Below are positions 1 to 8,500 of a stretch of DNA of 64,000 bases, one piece after another; the first letter of the stretch is position 1; every line of letters starts with the position of its first letter. The DNA comes from JALHMI01 sp964598535. Its GTDB lineage: Bacteria > Planctomycetota > Planctomycetia > Pirellulales > PALSA-1355. Where the stretch lies: positions 92,633 through 156,632 of the forward strand of contig CAZRCI010000008.1 in assembly GCA_964598535.1 (NCBI GenBank), in the 5' to 3' direction. Both the position numbers and the translations under genes were made by a program. The notes beneath the pieces are model-generated. The model ran no database searches. It worked only from the letters and a program-made list of their open reading frames with translations, and had not been told where the DNA came from.

Positions 1-2
1 TG

Positions 3-488
3 GGAAATCGCGTTCTTGCCGGTGCGTTGCGGGCGATGTCTCCCGAGGCTCGAATCAAAAACAAGGCGATGTTTCGCGAGATCGTATTGGCTGCGCCAGA
101 CATTGACAGCCGAGTGTTCCAGTCGCAAGTGCTACCGCATATTCAAGACAATACGCAGCATTGCACGCTCTATGCGTCGTCGCGAGATCGAGCATTGATG
201 CTTTCGCGTTACTTCCATAACTATCAGCGGTTGGGCGAGACCGAACCGCAATTGATCGTGGCGAGCGGCATGGATACGATCGATGCCTCGCTGGTGGATA
301 CGAGCCTCTTGGGACACTCATACATCGGCGATGTGCAATCGATTGTAACGGACCTGCATGAGCTGGTCGTCGTGGGAAAGCGTCCCACGGAGCGCCTCTG
401 GCTCGAGGCCGAATTACTCGGTGAGCTTATGTATTGGGCCATTCGTCCTCACGCTCAAACCGCCGGCGAAGGAAAGACGAATCGTTAG
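3..488 (+). CDS. Alpha/beta hydrolase of the DUF900 family, C-terminal part (5' end outside window)
   Basis: The reading frame is open from the first bases of the window, so only about the last 161 residues are present. The fragment begins with GNRVLAGAL, which matches the stretch just after the nucleophile elbow (HSMGN-type) of DUF900 alpha/beta hydrolases. It continues with the family-typical VLAAPDID strand carrying the acidic residue and then LYASSRDRAL. A His in LGHSYIGD near residue 105 of the fragment could be the catalytic base. The nucleophile serine itself would lie just upstream of the window. The substrate of this family is not known. The gene converges with the adenine deaminase gene and has about 130 bp of non-coding DNA after it. 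Confidence 0.75.
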   Translation, partial: GNRVLAGALRAMSPEARIKNKAMFREIVLAAPDIDSRVFQSQVLPHIQDNTQHCTLYASSRDRALMLSRYFHNYQRLGETEPQLIVASGMDTIDASLVDTSLLGHSYIGDVQSIVTDLHELVVVGKRPTERLWLEAELLGELMYWAIRPHAQTAGEGKTNR

Positions 489-620
489 GCGAGTCGTCGC
501 GCTCTCGCAGACCATGCGCTGTGACCGCTCTGCGATCGCCCAAACCCTGAAATATTTGGAGCAGACGTCCTCTGCGCCTGCAACGTGCCTGGAGGCGACG
601 TTGTCGCATCCCCACGAGCA

Positions 621-2240
621 CTATTCCATAAACGCGAATCGTTCGGCGTCGAAGAGCCCCAGATCGCTGAGCTTCAACTTTGGAATGACCAGCAGCGCCA
701 AAAAAGACAGCGTCATGTACGGCGCGGTCAGCGTGCTGCCGGCCGCTTTGGCCAACCGATCGATTCGGGCATATCGGGCGGCAATTTCTTCGGGCGGTAG
801 CTCGCTCATAAGGCCAGCAATTGGCAGCGGCAATACGGCCGATGTGCTCTCGTCGACGTAACACACGCCGCCTCGTGCCTCGATGAGCGCATTGACTGCC
901 TTGGCGAGCATCGTATCGTTGATGCCGACCGCGATGATGTTATGGGAGTCGTGGGCGACGGTCGACGCAATCGCCCCGCGTTTCAGCCCGATGTGCTTCA
1001 CAAATGCGAGGGCGGGAGACGCGTCGCGATAGCGATTCACAACCGCGATTTTCAGCGTGTCGCCGGATGGGTCTGGATGTAAATAGCCATCCTTCGCGGT
1101 CAGATTTGCTGGCTCTCGCTCGGTGATAATCTGTCGATCGATCGCGACGATGGCTTCTCGGTAGCGTGGCTCGTCTCGCACGGTAAAAGCCTCGGCAGGC
1201 TTGGTTGTGCAATGAAAGTGGTTAGGGGTATCAGGCGTCTGCCAAGGAAACGATGTGGTTCCTTCGCCATAGACACGCACGCCGTCGATCCATGTTTCCT
1301 GCACGTGGAACGACGTCAAATCGTCGACTACGATGAAGTCCGCCCGATCGCCGGGACGCAGCAAGCCCACGGGCAGTTTATAGTGCTTCACGGGGTGCAG
1401 GCACGCCGCCCGCAATACATTCATCACAGGCAGGCCGCCTGCCACGGCTCGGCGGACCAGACTATCGATGTGGCCCTCGAGCAAATCGTCCGGATGCTTG
1501 TCATCGCTGCACAGCATGCACGACGCAGGATGTGTTGCAAGTAGACTCTTGAGCGCTTCGTAATTGCGGGCGGCCGAGCCCTCGCGAATGAGGATCTTCA
1601 TTCCGCAGGCAATTTTGTCGAGTGCTTCTGCGAGCGTGAAGCATTCGTGGTCGGTGGTGATCCCGGCAGCGGCATAGCGCCGCGCATCGTCACCACGTAA
1701 CCCCGGCGCATGACCATCGACGGGCTTGCCTAGTGCCTGCGCGGCGGCAATCTTTGCCAACACTTCCGGGTCGCCGTGCAATACGCCCGGGTAGTTCATC
1801 ATCTCGCTCAGGTAGCCGATCTCCGGCCGCGCGAGCAAGGCCGTAACCGCGGCCGCGTCGAGCGTGGCGCCGGCCGTTTCGAAGCTCGTGGCCGGCACGC
1901 AGGAAGGGCATCCGAAATGAAACTTGAGTGGCGTTTGTCTCGCGCTCGCGAGCATGTAATCCACGCCAGGTACACCGAGCACGTTGGCGATCTCGTGCGG
2001 ATCGGAAACCGTGGCGACGGTGCCAAAGCGCACCGCCACCTGCGCAAAAGAGGCAGGTGGCATCATGCTGCTTTCGACGTGAATGTGGCTATCGACAAAG
2101 CCGGGCAGGATGAAGCGTCCGTGTGGGACGGAGTGCTTCTCGATCGCGATGATTTGTCCGTCGCCAACGATCACCGTGCCGTCGTCAACGCGGCCGGCAA
2201 CGACGTCGACGAGGCGCCCTGATATGCGAGCTTCCGACAT
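621..2240 (-). CDS. ade: Adenine deaminase
   Basis: Amidohydrolase of 539 residues that converts adenine to hypoxanthine and ammonia in purine salvage. Metal-binding features are in family order: GFVDSHIHVESS (His52, His54), Glu146 in YLSEMMNYPG, His177 in DGHAPGLRG, His198 in TTDHE and Asp246 in SDDKHPDD. The C-terminal domain contains VAHDSHN, also typical of Ade rather than of adenosine deaminases. The frame is open further upstream, but the ATG at 2240 is preferred: AGGAA stands about 7 bases before it, and it avoids overlap with the upstream phosphogluconolactonase gene, which stops 17 bp away. Short spacing suggests co-transcription with that gene. Confidence 0.93.
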   Translation of the reverse strand: MSEARISGRLVDVVAGRVDDGTVIVGDGQIIAIEKHSVPHGRFILPGFVDSHIHVESSMMPPASFAQVAVRFGTVATVSDPHEIANVLGVPGVDYMLASARQTPLKFHFGCPSCVPATSFETAGATLDAAAVTALLARPEIGYLSEMMNYPGVLHGDPEVLAKIAAAQALGKPVDGHAPGLRGDDARRYAAAGITTDHECFTLAEALDKIACGMKILIREGSAARNYEALKSLLATHPASCMLCSDDKHPDDLLEGHIDSLVRRAVAGGLPVMNVLRAACLHPVKHYKLPVGLLRPGDRADFIVVDDLTSFHVQETWIDGVRVYGEGTTSFPWQTPDTPNHFHCTTKPAEAFTVRDEPRYREAIVAIDRQIITEREPANLTAKDGYLHPDPSGDTLKIAVVNRYRDASPALAFVKHIGLKRGAIASTVAHDSHNIIAVGINDTMLAKAVNALIEARGGVCYVDESTSAVLPLPIAGLMSELPPEEIAARYARIDRLAKAAGSTLTAPYMTLSFLALLVIPKLKLSDLGLFDAERFAFME

Positions 2241-2257
2241 GCGCAGTTCCTGTGAAA

Positions 2258-3019
2258 TCAACTGAGAGGCAATGGTGTCGCCGCCGCGCGGTCGACGAGC
2301 CAACTGACACGTCCTGTGGTTGGCTGGATTCCCGCCGCGGGAAATGCCTCGCGATTTGCGTCGCCTGCGAGTACCGTGCGTAGAACCGTCGCTTTACTAG
2401 CGCCTGTCACGAGAAATAGCACTTGATGCGCCGCGTTCAGGACTGGGAACGTGAGCGTAATGCGATCTACCGGTGGCGGTAGTACGCCTGGCGCGCTCCA
2501 GGTCGCGATTCGGTCGTCGACGTCGAGCGCCGCGGCGCCAGGAAACAACGAGGCCGTGTGCCCATCGTCGCCCAGCCCCAGTAGAATCAAGTCGAAAGCT
2601 GGAATGGCGCCGCGCGGCTGCGCGAAGAACTTGGAGATTCTCGCAGTATAGTCAGCGGCGCTTATCGCAGGCGTCGCTAACGAAGTATCGACGGCCAATA
2701 CCTGTTCACTTGGGATCGGCGCCACCGACAGCAGGGCGTCATGGACCAGGCGATAATTGCTCCGCGGGTCGTCGTGCGGCACAAACCGTTCATCGCCAAA
2801 GAACAGAAAGACCCTCGACCAATCGATGCTATATTCGCCTTCCCCTCGGGCTAACAGCTCGTAAGTGCGCTTGGGAGTCGCGCCTCCCGAGAGTACCAAG
2901 GTAAACGCCCCGCGAGCGCGAATGCATTCGGCGGCGGTTCGGGCGATTGCGATCGCGCTCTTTGCCGCGAGTTCCTCGGCGTCAGCACAGATCTTCAGCT
3001 CGTATGGGGAGTCGACCAT
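2258..3019 (-). CDS. pgl: 6-phosphogluconolactonase (DevB/SOL type)
   Basis: Protein of 253 residues, normal for the family, that hydrolyses 6-phosphogluconolactone to 6-phosphogluconate in the oxidative pentose phosphate pathway in the cytoplasm. Signature blocks are LSGGATPKRTYELL (residues 43-56), FFGDERFVP (73-81) with the following SNYR, and LGLGDDGHTASLFPG (148-161), the phosphate and lactone binding motifs of the NagB/Pgl fold. It lies between an SDR gene (73 bp upstream) and adenine deaminase (17 bp downstream), all on the same strand. No glucose-6-phosphate dehydrogenase gene is nearby, so its pathway partners must be elsewhere. Confidence 0.92.
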   Translation of the reverse strand: MVDSPYELKICADAEELAAKSAIAIARTAAECIRARGAFTLVLSGGATPKRTYELLARGEGEYSIDWSRVFLFFGDERFVPHDDPRSNYRLVHDALLSVAPIPSEQVLAVDTSLATPAISAADYTARISKFFAQPRGAIPAFDLILLGLGDDGHTASLFPGAAALDVDDRIATWSAPGVLPPPVDRITLTFPVLNAAHQVLFLVTGASKATVLRTVLAGDANREAFPAAGIQPTTGRVSWLVDRAAATPLPLS

Positions 3020-3092
3020 GCCGTCAGGCTACTCCCAACGGGGGCAAATGGTCAACTATTGCGCCGGATGACGGCGTTGCGGTCAAGAAATC

Positions 3093-3941
3093 TTACGCGG
3101 CCAGACGCCGGTCTTGCGAACAGGTATCGGTCGCCGGCGTCTCGTAGGTATGACGCACGCGACGGAAGCCTTGCAGCCGCGTGAAAAGATTGGGTGAGAG
3201 CCTTATGAGCCAGCACGCGATCCGCGGCCAGGCGCCCACGACCACCAGCGCCTCATTTCGGCGAACCGCACGAATCGCGCGCCGCGCGACCTGTTCCGGC
3301 GAATAAATGATCCAGCGAGGAAAACCTGGCGTCTGAAGACCCGGCGGAGTAAATGCCGCGTCAAAGGCTTTCGTGCGTACCAAGCCTGGGCAAATGGTGG
3401 TGACTCCCAGGCCGAGCGACGCATACTCTGATCGTAAGGACTCGGAGAACCCCCGCAGCGCAAACTTGGTCGCATTGTAGGCCGATAGGCCCGCGACCCC
3501 GACCAAGCCGGCAATACTGTTCACGTTGAGAACGTGCGAACATGGCCGCTCCAGCAAGGTGGGGAGCAGCGCGTGTGTGAGCGTTATCGGAGCTAGTAGG
3601 TTGACTGCCAGAACACGATCGAACTGGGAGCTGGACATTTCGTGGGTCGGACCGTAATAGGCGCTGCCTGCATTATTGACGAGAATGTCGATCCCACCAG
3701 GCTGGAGACGAGCCCATTCGGCAACGGCCAACACCGCTTCGCGCTGCGATAGGTCGGCGACACGCGTGGCCGCTTCTGCGCCTCGCGCACGCGCTTCGGC
3801 AGATAAGGTCGCGAGACCAACCTCATCAGTATCTACGAGCAGCAGGCGCGCATCGGCGGCGACCAGCTCTAAAGTGATCGCTCGTCCAATTCCAGAGGCG
3901 GCTCCAGTGACCAGAGCCAGCTTGTCTTTGAGATGACGCAT
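3093..3941 (-). CDS. SDR-family NAD(P)-dependent oxidoreductase
   Basis: Classical short-chain dehydrogenase/reductase of 282 residues. The cofactor motif TGAASGIG is at residues 12-19, NNAG at 89-92, and the catalytic Ser142 with Tyr155-x3-Lys159 (YNATK) follows. Asp37 in LLVDTDE at the end of the second strand suggests NAD(H) preference; this is inference. The C-terminal part after about residue 200 is longer than in the shortest SDRs and contains a hydrophobic segment (IACWLIRLSPNLF), as in SDRs that act on lipid-like substrates. The substrate cannot be told from sequence. The upstream neighbour is a geranylgeranyl-reductase-like flavoprotein, which would fit lipid or isoprenoid chemistry. 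Confidence 0.85.
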   Translation of the reverse strand: MRHLKDKLALVTGAASGIGRAITLELVAADARLLLVDTDEVGLATLSAEARARGAEAATRVADLSQREAVLAVAEWARLQPGGIDILVNNAGSAYYGPTHEMSSSQFDRVLAVNLLAPITLTHALLPTLLERPCSHVLNVNSIAGLVGVAGLSAYNATKFALRGFSESLRSEYASLGLGVTTICPGLVRTKAFDAAFTPPGLQTPGFPRWIIYSPEQVARRAIRAVRRNEALVVVGAWPRIACWLIRLSPNLFTRLQGFRRVRHTYETPATDTCSQDRRLAA

Positions 3942-4059
3942 AGGACCGTGGCATTTGCCAAGAGATGTTTCGCCACGTACATGCTCTCGGCAAGTTCCAC
4001 CGCCATACTTGAATCTGTTCTCTGCCTGGGCGGAACTTCACATGCTAACCTCGCCGCGG

Positions 4060-5325
4060 CTATTGTCGCTCATGACGAACCGTTGCCGGACGTGCATGGG
4101 GCCCGGGAATCGATTCGGCTTGGACATTGTTCGCGATTGTCGGCTCGCCGGCGGCGTGGGTTGCCGGTAGGGGCCTGACGTGCGGTCCCCAGTTGAAGAG
4201 CACTTTGGTGATGTACCACCGCGCCACAGGCGCCATCCGCCACCAAATCAGCTTTTGCACGATTGGGTACGGCAGACGATTGAGCAGCCGCGCGGCCCGC
4301 GATCGGCGGCTCAGCGAGCGCCCCAGCGGGCTGGCCAACACGGACGTGCCGTAGCTGGCAAACGAGAAATCGCCTCGTTCAAAGGCATCGTCGATCGCAC
4401 GTGCCGCAAGCTCGCCGTAGGCCAGCGCCGGACTGATGCCCTCGCCAAAGGTCGCGTCGACTCCGGCGGCGTCGCCCGCCAACACGACATGAGGCGCCGC
4501 AAACCGCCCCTTCGGTTCAAAAAGCCGAATCGGATGCCCTTCGAGATGATAGTCGTCTAGGCGATAGCCGCTCTTTCCCATCCAGTCGGCGACCACCGGA
4601 CGCAATGAGCCGACACTCTTGCGCGGCACGGTGCGGCTGTCGTAGACGCCCCAATTGCGCATTCGCAAGCCGGCGATCTTCGTCGGAAAGCTCCAGACGT
4701 ATCCTTGCACGCCTTGCGTCATGTAGGTGAAATCCAGCAACGCGTCGTTATCGGCCATCTTGGGCGGCAACTGCGGGGGCCGAGCCGGAGTGACCAACTC
4801 CACAAGGCGAGCGACTGGCGCGGGATTGGGCCCCTCGGGAACCAGCCGCCGCACCATGCCGCTGGAGCCATCCGCCCCGACGACGACTCGGCCGTGAAAC
4901 ACGCCGCGAGACGTGTGGACCGCGATGCCATTGTCCTCGCGCTCGAGCTTTATGACGCGAGTTTCCTCCAGCATCTCGACGCCGCGGTGACGTACCTGGT
5001 CCGCGAGCCAGGCGTCGAACTCATTGCGGCGGACCACACGGAACGAAAAATCGCGATTGAACCGCAACGGGAACCCTCGTCCCTCGAACGTGAGCCACGC
5101 CCAATCCACATCGACATGCGGCACCTCGCGATAGTCGAGGCCCAACCGACGGAGAATGATATCCACCTCGGGAACGCACCCGCCGCCACATAGCTTGTGC
5201 CGCGGGTGCCGGTCGCGCTCGATAACCAGCGTGCGCTCCGCAAGGCGTGGGTTCAGATGCGCCAAGTGCAAGGCGGTCGAACTGCCGGCCGGACCCGAAC
5301 CGACAATGATGACGTCGTACTGCAT
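4060..5325 (-). CDS. Geranylgeranyl reductase family FAD-dependent oxidoreductase
   Basis: Flavoprotein of 421 residues. It starts with the dinucleotide-binding motif GSGPAG (residues 9-14), followed by an acidic strand end (VIERD) and KLCGGGC at 44-50, the cysteine-containing block seen in the geranylgeranyl reductase family. VGADGSSG is the second FAD motif. Near the C-terminus LAGDAAGVDATFGEGISPA is the third. Members reduce isoprenoid chains of chlorophyll, quinones or archaeal lipids, or act as related monooxygenases; the substrate here is unknown. The frame extends further upstream, but the ATG at 5325 is preferred because it directly precedes the FAD fold and has GGAG about 6 bases before it. 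Confidence 0.83.
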   Translation of the reverse strand: MQYDVIIVGSGPAGSSTALHLAHLNPRLAERTLVIERDRHPRHKLCGGGCVPEVDIILRRLGLDYREVPHVDVDWAWLTFEGRGFPLRFNRDFSFRVVRRNEFDAWLADQVRHRGVEMLEETRVIKLEREDNGIAVHTSRGVFHGRVVVGADGSSGMVRRLVPEGPNPAPVARLVELVTPARPPQLPPKMADNDALLDFTYMTQGVQGYVWSFPTKIAGLRMRNWGVYDSRTVPRKSVGSLRPVVADWMGKSGYRLDDYHLEGHPIRLFEPKGRFAAPHVVLAGDAAGVDATFGEGISPALAYGELAARAIDDAFERGDFSFASYGTSVLASPLGRSLSRRSRAARLLNRLPYPIVQKLIWWRMAPVARWYITKVLFNWGPHVRPLPATHAAGEPTIANNVQAESIPGPHARPATVRHERQ

Positions 5326-5584
5326 GTCGGGCTCCGCAGAGGGGGAACGGCGAGTGATCAAAACACACGGACGGGCGGTGCCATCGAGCTCGCGGGAGCG
5401 AAAGGGGACGAATTTCCCTTTCTCGCAATCTCTCCTCAAGCTCGCTCCGCGACCACTTGCCAACCGTTACGTCGATCGTACTCGTTTGACGCCGATATGC
5501 GCATAAGAATTGCGCGTGCCGGGGCGATAGAATCGCGGGGGCCGCCCTTTCAGCCGTCAAAGTCGGTCGAGTTTTACAGCCCGG

Positions 5585-8500
5585 CTATTCGATGAACCGC
5601 CTGAGCAGGACACCATCGGCCATGTTGTGGTCCTTGCCGCGTTCGAAGCCCACGGGAATCGACCGATCATAGATATAGAACGCGCGATGTCGTTTGATCT
5701 CGCCCGTCTCGGAACCGAGCTCGGCAAAGAGTTGGTAGCCGTCGGGATAGGGAGTGTTCGAGCCTGTCGAACCAGTACTACGAACTTCGAAATAGCCGAC
5801 GGTGATCCAGATGGCATAGACGTTGCTGCGCGTAGTGAGCAGGTTGCGCAATCGCAGCAATGTACTCGTGCGAAAATAGGGATTAGTATCCACGGGATTC
5901 AAGGGGCTTTCGAGTTGATAACGGAACAAGGGCCAGCTATTCGAAGCATTGGACTGGGGAGCTTCCGACCGTAGAAAACTTACGTCGATCTCACCACGGT
6001 TCTGCTCGCCAGTGCCTGGTAGTAAGTAGGCTGCGCCGGCCACCGACCGAAACGGGTTCGCAAATCGCGTCGGCTGACTACCGGGAACGAAGTTTGCGGA
6101 GCCCTGCCGGCTTGCCGCCACCGTTTCCCACAGAGGTAAGTTTTGGTCCGGGGTTGTGTGCTTGATGCCGTCCCAGATAGCCGACCCCAAGGTTGGGTCA
6201 AACTGATTGCTTGGAATCGTATTGATGTTCACTCGTCCGGGTTCGCGGTAGTGTGAAATCCGATTAAAGGGTGGCCGGAGCGCCGCGAGCAAATCCTTTT
6301 CGTAGGGATCTTGATTCACGAAATTGGCTGGGGGGAGCTCCATTTCCGTGCCAACGAAACGAGATGGCACGTGTACATAGTCGAGTATTCGATGCAGATG
6401 CACATGGGGATCGAGTGGGACCGCCGGCTTTTCCCATAGATTGGGAAGATGCCCTCGCGTCGCTAATGCTTCGTAGGGAGTCCTTGGGAGCGTAGCGTAG
6501 CTGCTCGCCAGGCGCGATGAATGCACCTGTGGAATGAGTAGCAGTTCCATCTCATTTGCAAAGGGGCGATTGTTCCAGGTTAGCCATGTGAATGGAAACG
6601 CCTTGGGCAGGCCCAGATATGCCTGACGCATACTGGTTTGGATTAACGGGTCGCTCGATGTAAACGTCGAAGTTGCGTCGCCCGGCGTGCCGTAGGGAAG
6701 ATTGAGGTATCCGAGCGAATGTCGCAGTGCGGGACCAAAGTAGTGCGTCGATCCCGCCATCGCGACCAAGGCGGCCGGTTGCTGCGTATTGAGCGGCTGC
6801 GAATACCAAAGCGGCGGATTCGTATGACCGGCGATGTCTCCTCGCTGGTAGGAGGCAAGGCCGCCTGAATACGTCGATCCAGAAGGAGTTCCCAACCCTG
6901 GACCAGAGGTCGCGGCGACTCCGTTGAATACCGTGACATCGATACTCATCGAATCGATGGTCAGATACGGATTCGTATTCGGATTCCAAGCCTTCAGCGG
7001 ATTTGCCAGTCGCTGAAGGTGAATCATGCGAAAGTTCTGCCGCGTGCCGTCCGGCGGCTGACCACTGGCCGTTCCGTTGAGGGTGGCATTGTGTTTGTCG
7101 AGAGGAATATCAAGCGGAGGAGAATATCCCCCCTCGATATTTCCCGCATCGGTTAGGGCGGGATAGCCTAGACGTGGCTCCGAAATACTCGCCATCGCGG
7201 TTGGGAAGCTCAGAGGAGTTCCATTGACGAGCGCCTCGGTTAATGGAACCGCGACCGTGGGAAGGATTTCGGTAAGCGGCGGCTCCGTTACCGGCGCGGG
7301 AGCGTTGTTATTTTGAATCTCGACCTGCTGTTGATTGGGGTTGGCGTTGGGGCGAAGGATGATCTTGCGGTTGGCTGGATTGGGCCCTTCGCCAGCCCCT
7401 TGGACACGCGCAATCGGGCTGATGAATTCTCGTGCGGCAAGATTGGTGTGACCCGGCAAGCCTGCTGAACCAACAACAGCATGCCGACCTGGGAGCACGG
7501 GGGCGAGTGGTTGTGTGGGGTCCGCGAAGTACCTGGGAGCAGCCGGATATTCCGACACGCTACTAGGATTGTTAAAGAAAACCATACGATCAACGTGGGC
7601 AGCCACGAACGGCACGGTGGGCGTGGGCGGACCATGATCGTCAGGATCCGCGCCGATGCTGGTGTCGGCCACGACCAGCATGCGCCAGACAGGAGTATTG
7701 CCAATCGGATCGACCGCTTGAAGATTTACACCACGATAAGTCGGGTTCGTATAAAGCTCGGCCGGCATCTCCGTGACCGAAGGCTGCCCCGCATTCGCGG
7801 GATCAATCGATGACTGCGTTAGCCAGGGGTTGTAGAGCTCGATGAAGAACGGCGCGAAGGGACGGAGCCGCTGGTCGAAATCGCTGTCTCTCTCCGTGGG
7901 CATCACGGCCATTGTCGTGCCGGGCATGGTTTCGGGGTCACCGTCGGAGGAGTCTAGTGTTTCATTGTCTAAATCCTCCGTTCGACGATCGTGGTAGGCG
8001 AGCGTTTCGGTAATCAGCAGCTCCGGCCTCTCCATTCCCCAGACAACCGCCGTCCCTGGTAGAGGAGAGGCAGTAAGATCGCCATTCGCGGTCCAACCAT
8101 CCCGGAATGGATAGATGTTGTAGTGAAATGGCGTCATGATCGAATCGCGATCGCGGAAATCAACGATGTTGACCGCCCATTGGGCCAGGCCTCGCGCCGT
8201 TTCCTCTGGGGAGTTGTTCGCCGCATTGCCATCGAAGTCCATCTCGGCGTTGCCCTTGAGCAACATCATCAAGATATATAAATGCCTGGCGAATAATTGC
8301 CGCGACATTTGACGATCCGCCACCTCATCGGCGGTTCCATTCAGATCGACATCAAGACCATTGGTATAATTCGGAATGATGGGGGTGGACGTGTGTGATC
8401 CGGGCACGGACATTCCGGTCGCGCTCCAGAGCGACGACTCGTTTTCCTCGGGTTCGTCAACGACACCGTTGGTATCGTCATCGCGTCCATTTCCAAAGGG